Positions 48,508 through 58,262 of a stretch of 64,000 bases of DNA are shown piece by piece (position 1 is the first letter of the stretch; every line of letters starts with the position of its first letter). The translations under genes were made by a program, and so were the position numbers. Source of the DNA: Benzoatithermus sp963720725 (GTDB taxonomy: Bacteria; Pseudomonadota; Alphaproteobacteria; Geminicoccales; Geminicoccaceae); assembly GCA_963720725.1 (NCBI GenBank), contig CAVRGN010000003.1, positions 248,001-312,000 on the forward strand, in the 5' to 3' direction. The notes under the pieces were generated by a model, which was not told the DNA's origin, searched no databases, and saw only the letters and a program-made list of their open reading frames with translations.

Positions 48508-49236
48508 TCAGATGCCCGCGCCGCGATGGATCCCGCACTCGGTCTTGTCGAGCTGCCACCAGCGCCCCGCCCGGGTGTCCTCGCCTTCCCTGACCGCGCG
48601 CGTGCACGGCGCGCAGCCGATCGACGGGTAACCGCGCGACACCAGCGGGTGCAGGGGCAGCTGTCGCAAGCGACGATAGTTGCGGATGTCCTCCGGCGAC
48701 CAGGCGACGAGCGGATTGAGCTTGAGCTGCCCGGTCACCGGATCGGTCTCGACCGTCGGCAGTGCGGTGCGAGAGCCGCCTTGAAAGCGCTTGCGCCCGG
48801 TGATCCAACCGGCAAAGCCGCTGAGCGCCGCATCGAGCGGCTCGGTCTTGCGGATATGGCAGCAGAGATCCGGTTCGCTGCGCCAAAGGCTGCCCTCCGG
48901 GTCGGAGCGCGCGAGATCATCAGGCGACGGGCGGACCGTGCGGACGTCCTCCAGCCGCAGCCACTCCACCAGCTCGTCCTTGTAGGCGATCGTCTCTGGA
49001 AACAGCTTGCCGGTCTCCAGGAAGATCACCGGCGTACGGCGGTCGATGCTGGCCACCATGTCGAGCAGCACCGCGCTCTCCGCGCCGAAGGACGAAACCA
49101 TGGCGATCCGCCCGGCCGTCGGACCGGTCAGTGCCGCGCGCAGCAACGCCAAGCCGTCCAGGCTGGACCAGGCCCGTCGTGCCCACGCGATCGGCTCCGC
49201 CTCGACCCCGATCCTCTCGACTTCCAGCACGGTCAT
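48508..49236 (-). CDS. cysH: Adenylyl-sulfate reductase (APS type)
   Basis: CysH reduces adenylyl sulfate to sulfite in assimilatory sulfate reduction. The 242-residue protein has two cysteine pairs, Cys125-Cys126 (EPDLCCHIRKTEPL) and Cys208-x-x-Cys211 (GYPSIGCAPCTRAV), which bind a 4Fe-4S cluster and mark the APS rather than the PAPS enzyme. The catalytic Cys234 lies in KTECGIH. The ATP-PPase-type SSFGAESAVLLDM loop and FLETGKLFPETIAYK are present. ATG 49236 is chosen; GTG 49251 is an alternative. No cysDN gene is in the window. Confidence 0.93.
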   Translation of the reverse strand: MTVLEVERIGVEAEPIAWARRAWSSLDGLALLRAALTGPTAGRIAMVSSFGAESAVLLDMVASIDRRTPVIFLETGKLFPETIAYKDELVEWLRLEDVRTVRPSPDDLARSDPEGSLWRSEPDLCCHIRKTEPLDAALSGFAGWITGRKRFQGGSRTALPTVETDPVTGQLKLNPLVAWSPEDIRNYRRLRQLPLHPLVSRGYPSIGCAPCTRAVREGEDTRAGRWWQLDKTECGIHRGAGI

Positions 49237-49465
49237 CACACCAAATTCCACGATTCACCGCGTGGGAAGAAGGCTACTCTCACGACATGGCTTTGTAAAT
49301 GCATCGTTAAGAACGATTAAGCAGTGTGCAATATACCTTTGGGCACTCGTCCACTGGGGCAAGGGTGCGCGGACTAGGCAGGTCGTCGAAGCCGACCTAT
49401 CCTCGCTGCCGGTGGCACACGCGTTGCATGACGTGGGCCGACAGAATGGATGAAGGGTCGGGTCG

Positions 49466-50944
49466 ATGCAGATCCAGGTGCAGGCCAGTCCCGCCCAGCG
49501 ATCCGGCGCATTTGCGGGGTACGATCCTGGCAGTCACTTTTGCGAGCTGGGGCACTGCGTCCGGCAGAGCGCCCACGGCACGCTCATCCATGACCGCCTG
49601 GACGAGCTGGGCTTGGCCGAACTCACGCAGAGGGCACGAGCGGCCGAGGGTGAACTCTACAATCAGGGGATCACCTTCACGATCTACAGCGACGGCGACG
49701 CGATCGACCGGATCCTGCCCTTCGACGTCATCCCACGGCTGATCACTGCGGCGGACTGGGCCGTGATCGAGGCGGGGGTCCGGCAACGGGTCCAGACCCT
49801 CAACCTGTTCCTCGCCGACATCTACGGACCGCAGCAAGTGCTCAAGGACGGGTTGATCCCGCCGGAGCTGGTGCTGGGGAACGCCAACTACCGCACCGAG
49901 ATGCAGGATCTGGCCCTGCCGCACGGCACCTACATCCACATCAACGGCACCGATCTCGTCCGCGACGCCCAGGGCCGGTTCCGGGTGCTCGAGGACAATG
50001 GCCGCTCGCCTTCTGGCGTCTCCTACGTGGTTGAGAACCGCCATCTGATGCTGCGCGCGTTCTCCGACGTGATGCGCGACGTGCCGGTGCGGCCGGTTTC
50101 CGATTATGGGCGCCAGCTGCACGAGAAGCTGTGCGAGGTCGCCTCCGAGGGGGTGCTCGATCCCCAGGTGGTGCTGCTGTCGCCAGGCGTGTTCAACTCG
50201 GCCTATTTCGAGCACGTGTTCCTCGCCCGCGAGATGGGCGTGCCGCTGGTGGAAGGGCGGGACCTCGTTGTCGAGGACGACCGCGTGTTCATGCGGACCA
50301 TCGCCGGTCCGGTGGCGGTCGACGTGATCTATCGCCGCCTGAACGACGACTTCCTCGATCCCGAAGCGTTCAATCCCGACAGCATGCTGGGCGTGGCGGG
50401 GCTGATGCGTGCCTACCGCAAAGGCACGGTGGTGCTGGCGAATGCGATCGGTACCGGCGTCGCGGACGATAAGGCGGTCTACGCCTACGTGCCGCGGCTG
50501 ATCCGCTATTATCTCGAACAGGACCCGATCATCGACAATGTCGAGACCCGGATCTGCCGCGAGGCCGACGCCTTGGCCTACACGCTCGACCATCTGCACG
50601 AGCTCGTGGTCAAGCCGGTCGGCGAATCGGGAGGCTACGGGATCACCATCGGACCGCGGGCGACCAAGGGCGAACTCGCCCTCGCCCGCGAACGCCTGCT
50701 GGCGGATCCGGCCAACTACATCAGCCAGCCCATGATCGATCTCTCCGTGTCGCCGACGCTGATCGAGGGTGCCATCGAGCCGCGCCACGTCGACCTGCGG
50801 CCCTTCGCGGTCACCGGCAGGACCACCTGGGTGCTGCCGGGCGGCCTCTCCCGCGTGGCGCTCAAGCGCGGCTCGCTGGTGGTGAATTCCTCCCAGGGCG
50901 GCGGCTCCAAGGACACCTGGGTGCTCGCGGAGCGCCCGGCATGA
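49466..50944 (+). CDS. Circularly permuted ATP-grasp family protein
   Basis: This 492-residue protein of the circularly permuted ATP-grasp family (CP_ATPgrasp) has GNANYRTEMQDLALPHGTYI, the nucleotide region FRVLEDNGRSPSGVSYVVEN, LVEGRDLVVEDDRVFMRTIA and VVKPVGESGGYGITIGPRAT. Its stop overlaps the alpha-E gene start (ATGA-like), so the two are coupled. The trio ATP-grasp, alpha-E and transglutaminase is conserved in many bacteria and is thought to perform an unknown amide ligation. It appears intact. Confidence 0.9.
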   Translation: MQIQVQASPAQRSGAFAGYDPGSHFCELGHCVRQSAHGTLIHDRLDELGLAELTQRARAAEGELYNQGITFTIYSDGDAIDRILPFDVIPRLITAADWAVIEAGVRQRVQTLNLFLADIYGPQQVLKDGLIPPELVLGNANYRTEMQDLALPHGTYIHINGTDLVRDAQGRFRVLEDNGRSPSGVSYVVENRHLMLRAFSDVMRDVPVRPVSDYGRQLHEKLCEVASEGVLDPQVVLLSPGVFNSAYFEHVFLAREMGVPLVEGRDLVVEDDRVFMRTIAGPVAVDVIYRRLNDDFLDPEAFNPDSMLGVAGLMRAYRKGTVVLANAIGTGVADDKAVYAYVPRLIRYYLEQDPIIDNVETRICREADALAYTLDHLHELVVKPVGESGGYGITIGPRATKGELALARERLLADPANYISQPMIDLSVSPTLIEGAIEPRHVDLRPFAVTGRTTWVLPGGLSRVALKRGSLVVNSSQGGGSKDTWVLAERPA

Positions 50945-51912
50945 CCCGCCTCCTGTCGCGCTCGGCAGAGAACCTGTTCTGGCTCGCCCGCTACGTCGAG
51001 CGCACCGAGAACCTCGCCCGCATCCTCGACGTGCAGGAAACCTTCGCCCGCGACCATGGCGGCAGCCAGGACTGGCGACTGGTGCTGGTGATCAACGCCG
51101 ACGCGGAGGAGTTCTACAAGCGCCACAGCGAGGCCGACAGCGCCAGCGTCCTGCGCTTCTACGTCACCGACCGGACCAACCCGAGCTCCATCTTCTTCAT
51201 GGTCCACGCGGCGCGGGAAAATGCGCGGGCGCTGCGGCCGCTGATCTCGACCGAGATGTGGACGCAGCTCAACATGCTCTACAACCGCGTCCTGGCGCTC
51301 AAGCCCACCGACGTCGCCGAGGAGAAGCTCTCGAACTTGTGCGACTGGATCAAGCGCGGCTGCGACGCGCATACCGGCATCACCGCCGGCACCTTCTACC
51401 GGGACGAAGGCTGGTGCTTCTATCAGCTCGGTGCTGCCATCGAGTGCGCCGATCAGACCACCCGGCTGCTCGACGTCAAGTTCCTCAACTTCATGGCCCA
51501 GGCGGACCAGGATCCCGGCTCGGCCACCGACAGCTTCTACTGGATGGCGCTGTTGCGTTCCGCCGCCGGCTATCAGGCGTTCCGCCGTCGCCATCCGCGC
51601 GGCATGGACCCGGGGCAGGTAGCGGCGTTCCTTCTGTCCGACCCCTGCTTCCCGCGCTCGGTGGCCTGTTGCCTGGGCGTGATCGACGATCAGCTCAACA
51701 CGCTGCGGCGCCAATACAATTTGCGCGCGTCGGCGAGTGCCTTGCAGTTCCTCGACGAGATCCGTGACGACCTCGAGGTGCGCAAGGTCAGGAAGGCGAT
51801 CGAGAATGGCGAGCTGCATCGCTTCAACGACTTCCTGCAGCGCAGCTTCATCGAGCTGACCACCCGGATCGCGACCGGCTTCTTCGGCCTCCGGCCGGCG
51901 AACGCCGCCTGA
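50941..51912 (+). CDS. Alpha-E domain protein (DUF403)
   Basis: The 323-residue all-helical protein starts MTRLLSRSAENLFWLARYVE and has RTENLARILDVQETFARDHG. FFMVHAARENARALRPLIST, FYQLGAAIECADQTTRLLDV and RRQYNLRASASALQFLDEIR follow, all DUF403/alpha-E landmarks. It is the standard partner of CP_ATPgrasp genes. Its biochemical role is unknown. The next gene on the same strand, the transglutaminase, is separated by an alpha-glucosidase on the other strand. Confidence 0.9.
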   Translation: MTRLLSRSAENLFWLARYVERTENLARILDVQETFARDHGGSQDWRLVLVINADAEEFYKRHSEADSASVLRFYVTDRTNPSSIFFMVHAARENARALRPLISTEMWTQLNMLYNRVLALKPTDVAEEKLSNLCDWIKRGCDAHTGITAGTFYRDEGWCFYQLGAAIECADQTTRLLDVKFLNFMAQADQDPGSATDSFYWMALLRSAAGYQAFRRRHPRGMDPGQVAAFLLSDPCFPRSVACCLGVIDDQLNTLRRQYNLRASASALQFLDEIRDDLEVRKVRKAIENGELHRFNDFLQRSFIELTTRIATGFFGLRPANAA

Positions 51913-51915
51913 GCC

Positions 51916-53610
51916 TCACGACAGGCGGTGCACCTGCGCCTCCCAGGGGCGCAAGACCAGCCGGGCGAGGTCGATCTCGCCATGCTCGTGGGGATAGTTG
52001 GCGAGCAGCAGGTTGGCGGCCGAGCCCTCGAGCTCCTCGGGCAGCGCGAATGGCGGCCCCTCGCTGCTGAAGTTCAAGACCACCAGCAGGCGATCGTCGG
52101 CCGTGGTGCGGACGAAGGCGTAGATGCGCGGGTCGGTGTCCTCGATCAGCGCATAGTCGCCCTCGACGATCACCGGCAGCTCCTTGCGCAGCGCGATCAG
52201 GCGCCGGTAATAGTGCAGTACGGAATCCGGATCGGCGAGGGCGGCCGCGACGTTGATTTCGGGGTAGTTGGCGTTGACGCCGATCCAAGGCGTCCCGCAG
52301 GTGAACCCGCCGTTCGGGCTGGCATCCCACTGCATGGGGGTGCGCGCGTTGTCGCGGCTCTTGGCGTGGATCATCGCCATGCAGCGCTCCGGCTCGACCC
52401 CGCGGCGCTCGGCGAACTCGCGGTAGATGTTGAGGGTTTCGATGTCGCGATAGTCGCCGATCGACGTGAACCGGACATTGGTCATGCCGATCTCCTCGCC
52501 CTGATAGACGTAAGGCGTGCCCTGCAGGAGATGGAGGAAGGTCGCCAGCAGCTTGGCCGACTGCACGCGGTAGCGGCCGTCGTCCCCGAAACGCGAGACC
52601 GGCCGCGGCTGGTCGTGGTTCGACAGGTAGAGGCTGTTCCAGCCCTTGCCGGCGAGGTCCCGCTGCCAGCGGCCGGTCACCCGCTTGAGGTCGGCAAGGT
52701 CCAGGGCCTTGGGCTGCCACTTGCCGGTCAGGCCACCCGGCTCGCGGTCGAGCTCCATGTGCTCGAATTGGAACAGCATGTTGAGCGTGCCCTCCTCGGC
52801 ATGGGTCAGCTCGATGCCGTGCTCGGTCGTGGCCATGGGCGCCTCGCCCACGGTGATGATGTCGTAGCGGCTCAGCACCTCGCGCTTCATCTCGGCCAGG
52901 AACTCGCGCAGCCGCGGCCCGTGGACGAAGTGCTGGCCGCCCCATTGGTAGGGACCGTCGGTCGTGACCGCAGCGTCGGGCAGGCCCGGCGTCTTGGAGA
53001 TGAAGTTGATCACGTCCATCCGAAATCCGTCGATGCCCTTGTCCAGCCACCAGCGCATCATCCGGTAGATCTCCTGGCGGACGCGCTCGTTCTCCCAGTT
53101 CAGGTCGGGCTGCTTGGCCGAGAACAGGTGCAGGTAGTACTCGCCGCTGGCCTGATCGTACTGCCAGGCGGAGCCGCCGAAGCAGGACTCCCAGTTGTTG
53201 GGCTCGCGCCCGTCACGGGCGGGGCGCCAGATGTACCAGTCGCGGCAGGGGCCGTCCTTCGACCGCCTGGATTCCACGAACCACGGATGCTCGTCGGAAG
53301 TGTGGTTGACGACGAGGTCCATCACCAGGCGGATGCCGCGGGCATGGAGGGCCTGCAACAGCTCCTCCCAGTCGGCGAGCGTGCCGAACTCCGTCATGAT
53401 CGCCTGATAATCGCTGATGTCGTAGCCATTGTCGTCGTTGGGCGACTTGTAGACCGGCGACAGCCAGACCACGTCCACCCCCAGCCACGCCAGATGGTCG
53501 ATCCGGGCGATGATCCCGCGCAGATCTCCGATGCCGTCGCCGTCGCTGTCGTCGAAGCTGCGTGGATAGATCTGATAGACCACGCTCTCCCGCCACCACC
53601 GCTCGGTCAC
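51916..53610 (-). CDS. GH13 alpha-glucosidase (oligo-1,6-glucosidase type)
   Basis: The 564-residue cytoplasmic enzyme begins MTERWWRESVVYQIYPRSFD from GTG 53610, with GAGGAGGGGA upstream. GH13 regions: DLVVNHTSDEHPW, GFRMDVINF with nucleophile Asp199, TVGEAPMATTE with Glu255, and LSNHDQPRPVSRFG with Asp332. The length and QGTPYVYQGEEIGMTNV suggest an oligo-1,6-glucosidase or trehalulose/trehalose-6-phosphate hydrolase relative. It lies antisense between the alpha-E and transglutaminase genes, and differs in sequence from the operon enzyme at 13261. Confidence 0.9.
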   Translation of the reverse strand: MTERWWRESVVYQIYPRSFDDSDGDGIGDLRGIIARIDHLAWLGVDVVWLSPVYKSPNDDNGYDISDYQAIMTEFGTLADWEELLQALHARGIRLVMDLVVNHTSDEHPWFVESRRSKDGPCRDWYIWRPARDGREPNNWESCFGGSAWQYDQASGEYYLHLFSAKQPDLNWENERVRQEIYRMMRWWLDKGIDGFRMDVINFISKTPGLPDAAVTTDGPYQWGGQHFVHGPRLREFLAEMKREVLSRYDIITVGEAPMATTEHGIELTHAEEGTLNMLFQFEHMELDREPGGLTGKWQPKALDLADLKRVTGRWQRDLAGKGWNSLYLSNHDQPRPVSRFGDDGRYRVQSAKLLATFLHLLQGTPYVYQGEEIGMTNVRFTSIGDYRDIETLNIYREFAERRGVEPERCMAMIHAKSRDNARTPMQWDASPNGGFTCGTPWIGVNANYPEINVAAALADPDSVLHYYRRLIALRKELPVIVEGDYALIEDTDPRIYAFVRTTADDRLLVVLNFSSEGPPFALPEELEGSAANLLLANYPHEHGEIDLARLVLRPWEAQVHRLS

Positions 53611-53668
53611 TGTCCCCTCCTCGTCGCGCCTGATCGCCCCGCTAGCCCGAACGACCCACGCCGCCATC

Positions 53669-54562
53669 ATGAGCCGCCTCGAAGTTCGCCACACCACCCG
53701 CTACCGCTACGCTCGCCCGGTGCGGTTCGGCCCGCATCGCGCCATGGTGCGGCCGCGCGACAGCCACGATCTCAAGCTGCGCTCGGCGGTGCTGACCATC
53801 GCGCCGGCGGCTCAGGTGAGCTGGATGCACGACGTGTTCGGCAATTCGGTCACCCTGCTCGAGTTCGCCGAGCCTGCGGCCGAGCTGTGCATGGAAAGCC
53901 GGATCGAGCTCGAGCAGTTCCCGCTCGACCGGCCGGACTACCGGCCGACCGTGGACGCGGAGACCTGGCCCTTCGCCTACGATGCCGATGAACGGCGCGA
54001 TCTCGGGCCGACGCTCGACCGTCATTACCCCGGTGGCGATCTGCGCGGCTGGGCCTTGGACCTGCTAGGTCGACGTGAGCTCGGCACCATCGAGCTGCTC
54101 ACCACGCTGACCCACGGCATCAAGGAGCGGCTGCGCTATGTCGCGCGGGACAGCGAGGGTACCCAGACCCCGGTGGAGACGCTGGACAAGGGCGGTGGCA
54201 CCTGTCGCGACTACGCCCTGCTGATGATCGAGGCCGTGCGCTCTCTGGGTTTTGCCGCCCGCTTCGTCACCGGCTACCTCTACGACCCCGCTCTCGACGG
54301 CGGGCCGAGCGGGATCCAGGGTGCGGGCGCCACCCATGCCTGGGTCCAGGTCTACCTGCCGGGTGCCGGCTGGGTCGAGTTCGACCCCACCAACGGCATC
54401 GTCGGCGGTCGCAACCTGATCCGGATCGGCGTCGCGCGCGATCCGAAGCAGGCGGTCCCGCTGGCGGGTTCGTTCGTCGGCGCGCCGGACGACTATCTGG
54501 GGATGGAAGTCGAGGTCCAGGTGACCCGATACCCGGTCCGCCCGCCCCAACCGCCACGCTGA
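53669..54562 (+). CDS. Transglutaminase-like protein of the ATP-grasp/alpha-E set
   Basis: The 297-residue protein has an N-terminal beta domain (MSRLEVRHTTRYRYARPVRF) and a transglutaminase-like core. The catalytic triad is visible: Cys179 in KGGGTCRDYALLMIEAVRSL, His223 in GATHAWVQVYLPGAGWVEF and Asp239 in FDPTNG. Members act as cysteine proteases or amide-forming enzymes. It is the third member of the conserved trio, displaced from the other two by the alpha-glucosidase on the opposite strand. Confidence 0.9.
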   Translation: MSRLEVRHTTRYRYARPVRFGPHRAMVRPRDSHDLKLRSAVLTIAPAAQVSWMHDVFGNSVTLLEFAEPAAELCMESRIELEQFPLDRPDYRPTVDAETWPFAYDADERRDLGPTLDRHYPGGDLRGWALDLLGRRELGTIELLTTLTHGIKERLRYVARDSEGTQTPVETLDKGGGTCRDYALLMIEAVRSLGFAARFVTGYLYDPALDGGPSGIQGAGATHAWVQVYLPGAGWVEFDPTNGIVGGRNLIRIGVARDPKQAVPLAGSFVGAPDDYLGMEVEVQVTRYPVRPPQPPR

Positions 54563-54734
54563 CGCTCCACCGGCCTGGGCGAGGGCGCGGCCCCGGCCGG
54601 TCGCGGTAAGGCGATAGACGCAGGCTAACCAAACCAAAGGCAGGCGGCATTTCCAGCCGCTCGGCCGCTGGGCGAACCTCAGATGCAGCGCTGCGGCAAT
54701 CCCGCTCGCAGTCGCCGCAAACCGAGGAACCCCG

Positions 54735-55214
54735 ATGAACAGCAAGCGCGTTCTTTCCTTTGCCGGGATGGTCGCGGGCGCCATGCTCGCCGTCTCGACC
54801 GGAGCCTTCGCGGGCTCGTGCCCGACAGGCAAGCTCGTCGCCGACGGGCAGGGCCAGAAGCCCGGCGCCACCATGCCCAAGGACGTGACCGACATGGTCC
54901 TGGGCTCGATCGACTTGGCGACCCAGCCAGTCGGCATCGACGACCGACTCTTCCGCATGCGCCGGCTCGCGATCAAGCCCGGCGGCGAGGTGCCCTGGCA
55001 CACTCACGACGACCGACCCGCACTGATCTACGTCGCCGTCGGCGAGGTGACCGAGTATGCGAGCAACTGCACCGTGCCGATCGTCCACCATCCTGGCGAC
55101 GTCGCCGTGGAGGTGAAGGGCACGTCGCACTGGTGGAAGAACACCGGCAAGTCCACGGCCGTGCTGCTCTCGGCCGATCTCATGCGCCACGACGGCGACG
55201 CGCACGTCATGTGA
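54735..55214 (+). CDS. Exported cupin-domain protein
   Basis: The 159-residue protein has a Sec signal (MNSKRVLSFAGMVAGAMLAV, cleavage near AFA-GS) and one cupin barrel. The metal-binding motif HTHDDRPALIYVAVGEVTEY (with E and the downstream HH and H of HHPGDVAVEVKGTSHWWKN) is complete. The role is unknown; it may bind a metal or a small ligand in the periplasm. A small upstream gap and downstream MFS gene give no functional context. Confidence 0.82.
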   Translation: MNSKRVLSFAGMVAGAMLAVSTGAFAGSCPTGKLVADGQGQKPGATMPKDVTDMVLGSIDLATQPVGIDDRLFRMRRLAIKPGGEVPWHTHDDRPALIYVAVGEVTEYASNCTVPIVHHPGDVAVEVKGTSHWWKNTGKSTAVLLSADLMRHDGDAHVM

Positions 55215-55314
55215 TCGCGGCTTCGGCCGCCTCCCGTTCGACACCCGTGACGCTTGGCCCTCGAGCCCCGCGTCACGGGTTCATCCCCGTCCGCACCGTA
55301 TCCGGGTAACGACC

Positions 55315-56532
55315 ATGATCAGCCATGCCCATCCGATGCCGCAGGCGGTGGCACCGCACGCCACCGGCGCGCTCGGCCGCAATCTCGTGATCGGCCTGAT
55401 CGCTTTCCTCACCGTGGTCGACCTGTTTGCGACCCAGGCGATCCTGCCCTCGCTGGCGCGCGCCTACGGCGTTAGCCCTTCAGCGATGGGTCTCGCCGTC
55501 AATGCGAGCACCTTGGGCATGGCGTTCGCCGGGCTGGCCGTCGCGTTCTTCAGCCGCCGCATCGACCGCCGCATGGGAATCGCCGCCAGCCTGGCGCTGC
55601 TCGCGATCCCGACCACACTGCTGGCGAGTGCACCCGACCTCGGCACCTTCGCGGCGCTGCGCATCGCGCAAGGCGTGTTCATGGCGGCCGCCTTCACGCT
55701 GACCCTGGCCTATCTGGGCGAGCGCTGCAGTTCCGCCGACGCGGCGGGAGCATTGGCTGCGTACGTCACGGGCAATGTCGCGAGCAACCTGTTCGGCCGG
55801 TTGCTCTCGGCAGCCGTGGCGGACCATCTCGGCCTCGCCGTCAACTTCTACGTGTTTGCGCTGCTCAACCTGTCCGGAGCCGTGCTGGTCTGGTTCTGGC
55901 TCGGGCGCACCCGGATGATGGCGGAGGCCGCCATGCCCGTCGCCTCGCCGCTGGCGACGTGGGGCGTGCATCTGCGCAACCCGCCTCTGCGGCGCGGCTT
56001 CGCCATCGGCTTCCTGATCCTGTTCGCCTTCATCGGCACCTTCACCTTCGTGAATTTCGTGCTGGTGCGGGAGCCTTGGGGCGTCAGCCCGATGGCTCTG
56101 GGCTTCGTCTATCTCGTGTTCCTGCCTTCGATCTTCACCACGCCCGTCGCCGGCCGGGTCGTCACCCGCTTCGGCACCCGTCCCACCTTCTGGGGTGCCC
56201 TGGGCGTCGCCGCGGCCGGATTGCCGCTGCTGCTCACGCCCAACCTGTCGGCCGTGCTCGCCGGGCTGGTGCTGGTCGGCGTCGGCACCTTCTTCGCCCA
56301 GGCGACCGCAACCGGCTTCATCGGCCGTGCCGCCACGACCGACCGCGGTGCTGCCAGCGGCCTCTACCTCGCCAGCTACTTCCTGGGCGGGTTGGTGGGT
56401 ACCGCCGTACTGGGCCAGGTGTTCGACCGGCTGGGCTGGGCCGGCTGCGTCGCCGGCGTCGGCGCCGCCCTGGCGCTGGCGGCATGGTGCGCCCATGGTC
56501 TCCGCCTGCCCTCGACCGTCGAGGGGACGTGA
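55315..56532 (+). CDS. MFS transporter
   Basis: This 405-residue, 12-helix protein begins MISHAHPMPQAVAPHATGAL. Helix 1 contains VIGLIAFLTVVDLFATQAIL. The first loop SRRIDRRMGIAASLALLA is the motif A position, and the second half has RVVTRFGTRPTFWGALGVAA. It is of the drug-resistance/YdhP-like type with no substrate clue. It starts about 100 bp after the cupin gene. Confidence 0.85.
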   Translation: MISHAHPMPQAVAPHATGALGRNLVIGLIAFLTVVDLFATQAILPSLARAYGVSPSAMGLAVNASTLGMAFAGLAVAFFSRRIDRRMGIAASLALLAIPTTLLASAPDLGTFAALRIAQGVFMAAAFTLTLAYLGERCSSADAAGALAAYVTGNVASNLFGRLLSAAVADHLGLAVNFYVFALLNLSGAVLVWFWLGRTRMMAEAAMPVASPLATWGVHLRNPPLRRGFAIGFLILFAFIGTFTFVNFVLVREPWGVSPMALGFVYLVFLPSIFTTPVAGRVVTRFGTRPTFWGALGVAAAGLPLLLTPNLSAVLAGLVLVGVGTFFAQATATGFIGRAATTDRGAASGLYLASYFLGGLVGTAVLGQVFDRLGWAGCVAGVGAALALAAWCAHGLRLPSTVEGT

Positions 56533-56619
56533 CCACTGGCCCGCGGTTGTGAATGGGATTGGCGCGCAATCGGGACTAACTCACTCTCGACGCATGGCGA
56601 CATGCGCTGGAGCAGGGCT

Positions 56620-57567
56620 ATGATGATGCGACGTCCCAACGACATTCGACCCTCGGAAATCACCCCACAAGCCGTGTGGCTGCGTCGGCGCGAGCTGCTG
56701 GCCGGTGCGGCGGCCCTGGCCCTTGCCGGGTCGATTGCCAAGCCCGCCGCCGCCGAAGCCCTGGTGGCAGTCGCGAGCCCGCTCTCGACCGATCAGCCGC
56801 CGACCTCGCTCGAGGACATCACGACCTACAACAACTATTACGAGTTCGGCACCGACAAGGGCGATCCGGCCCGCTACGCTGGCAAGCTCACGACCCACCC
56901 CTGGACGGTGAAGATCGACGGGCTGGTCGGCAAGCCCGGCGACTACCAGCTCGAGGACATCCTCAAGCCGGTGACGCTCGAGGATCGCATCTACCGCCTG
57001 CGCTGCGTCGAGGCCTGGTCGATGGTGATCCCGTGGGTCGGCTTCCCGCTGGCCGACCTGCTGAACCGGGTCGAGCCTCAGGGCAGCGCCAAGTATGTGG
57101 CGTTCGAGACCCTGGTCCGGCCGGACGAGATGCCGGGGCAGCGCGGCCTGTTCCAGCCGCTCGACTGGCCCTATGTCGAGGGCCTGCGCCTGGACGAGGC
57201 CATGCACCCGCTCACGATCATGGCGGTGGGCCTCTACGGGGAGACGCTGCCCAACCAGAACGGCGCGCCGATCCGGCTGGTGGTGCCCTGGAAGTACGGG
57301 TTCAAGAGCATCAAGTCCGTCGTGCGCATCAGCCTGGTGGAGGAACAGCCGCCGACCTCCTGGAACCAGCAGAATTCGGGCGAGTACGGCTTCTATTCGA
57401 ACGTCAATCCCGAAGTCGACCATCCACGCTGGAGCCAGGCGACCGAGCGTCCGATCGGTCCAGGCGGAGGCCTGTTCGCCAAGCGGAAGCCGACCCTGCC
57501 GTTCAACGGCTACGGCGAGCAGGTTGCCAGCCTGTACGCCGGCATGGACCTGCGCCAGAACTTCTAG
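56620..57567 (+). CDS. msrP: Protein-methionine-sulfoxide reductase, molybdopterin subunit
   Basis: MsrP (YedY) repairs oxidised methionines in periplasmic proteins. The 315-residue protein has a Tat signal with RRRELLAGAAALALAG, a sulfite-oxidase-type molybdopterin domain with TYNNYYEFGTDKGDP and the molybdenum-ligand Cys129 in YRLRCVEAWSMVIPW, and RLVVPWKYGFKSIKSVVRIS. ATG 56620 has GGAG nine bases upstream; three more ATGs lie within a few codons. msrQ follows one base later, so both are co-transcribed. Confidence 0.95.
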   Translation: MMMRRPNDIRPSEITPQAVWLRRRELLAGAAALALAGSIAKPAAAEALVAVASPLSTDQPPTSLEDITTYNNYYEFGTDKGDPARYAGKLTTHPWTVKIDGLVGKPGDYQLEDILKPVTLEDRIYRLRCVEAWSMVIPWVGFPLADLLNRVEPQGSAKYVAFETLVRPDEMPGQRGLFQPLDWPYVEGLRLDEAMHPLTIMAVGLYGETLPNQNGAPIRLVVPWKYGFKSIKSVVRISLVEEQPPTSWNQQNSGEYGFYSNVNPEVDHPRWSQATERPIGPGGGLFAKRKPTLPFNGYGEQVASLYAGMDLRQNF

Positions 57568-57568
57568 C

Positions 57569-58243
57569 ATGAGCACACGAGCGACGGGCGCGCGCCCGCT
57601 CCCCTGGTACCAGCGGCCCCGACCGGGCTTCCTCTACCTGGTCGGCATCATCCCGGCAGTATGGACCTTCTATCTGGGTGTGATGGATCGGCTCGGCGCC
57701 GATCCGATGAAGGTGCTTGAGCGCGATCTCGGGCTGTGGGCGCTCAAGTTCCTGGTGATTGGGCTCGCGATCACCCCCCTGAGGCGGCTGACCGGCATCA
57801 GCCTGCTGCGCTACCGTCGCGCCGTCGGACTGCTCGCGTTCTGCTACGCCGCGCTCCATCTCACCGTTTATCTGGTGCTCGACCAGGACCTGAACCTTGC
57901 CGCGATCTGGGGCGACATCGTCAAGCGCCCGTTCATCACGGTCGGCATGTTCGCGTTCCTGGTCCTGGTACCGCTGGCGGTGACCTCGAACAACGCCATG
58001 GTCCGTCGGCTCGGCGGTCCGGCCTGGCAGCGACTGCATCGCTGGGTGTACGTCGCAGCGGCAGCCGCCGTGGTGCACTTCATCATGGTGGTCAAGACAT
58101 GGCCGCCGGAGCCCCTGGTCTATGCCGGTCTGGTGGTGCTCCTGCTCGGCTATCGCCTCGTCGTCCGCCTGCAGCAGCGCCCGGCCCGGGCGCGCGGTGC
58201 CGAAGGTCATGGGGGGCAGCGGCCCGTGGCCCGTCCCGGCTAG
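57569..58243 (+). CDS. msrQ: MsrQ haem-binding membrane subunit
   Basis: The 224-residue membrane protein provides electrons to MsrP. It has six predicted helices with RPGFLYLVGIIPAVWTFYLG, LRYRRAVGLLAFCYAALHLT, TVGMFAFLVLVPLAVTSNNA, the haem-ligand His region RLHRWVYVAAAAAVVHFIMV, and LVYAGLVVLLLGYRLVVRLQ. It starts one base after the msrP stop. The C-terminal tail is basic and low in complexity. Confidence 0.92.
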   Translation: MSTRATGARPLPWYQRPRPGFLYLVGIIPAVWTFYLGVMDRLGADPMKVLERDLGLWALKFLVIGLAITPLRRLTGISLLRYRRAVGLLAFCYAALHLTVYLVLDQDLNLAAIWGDIVKRPFITVGMFAFLVLVPLAVTSNNAMVRRLGGPAWQRLHRWVYVAAAAAVVHFIMVVKTWPPEPLVYAGLVVLLLGYRLVVRLQQRPARARGAEGHGGQRPVARPG

Positions 58244-58262
58244 GCCTGGAGCACCTGCCGGT

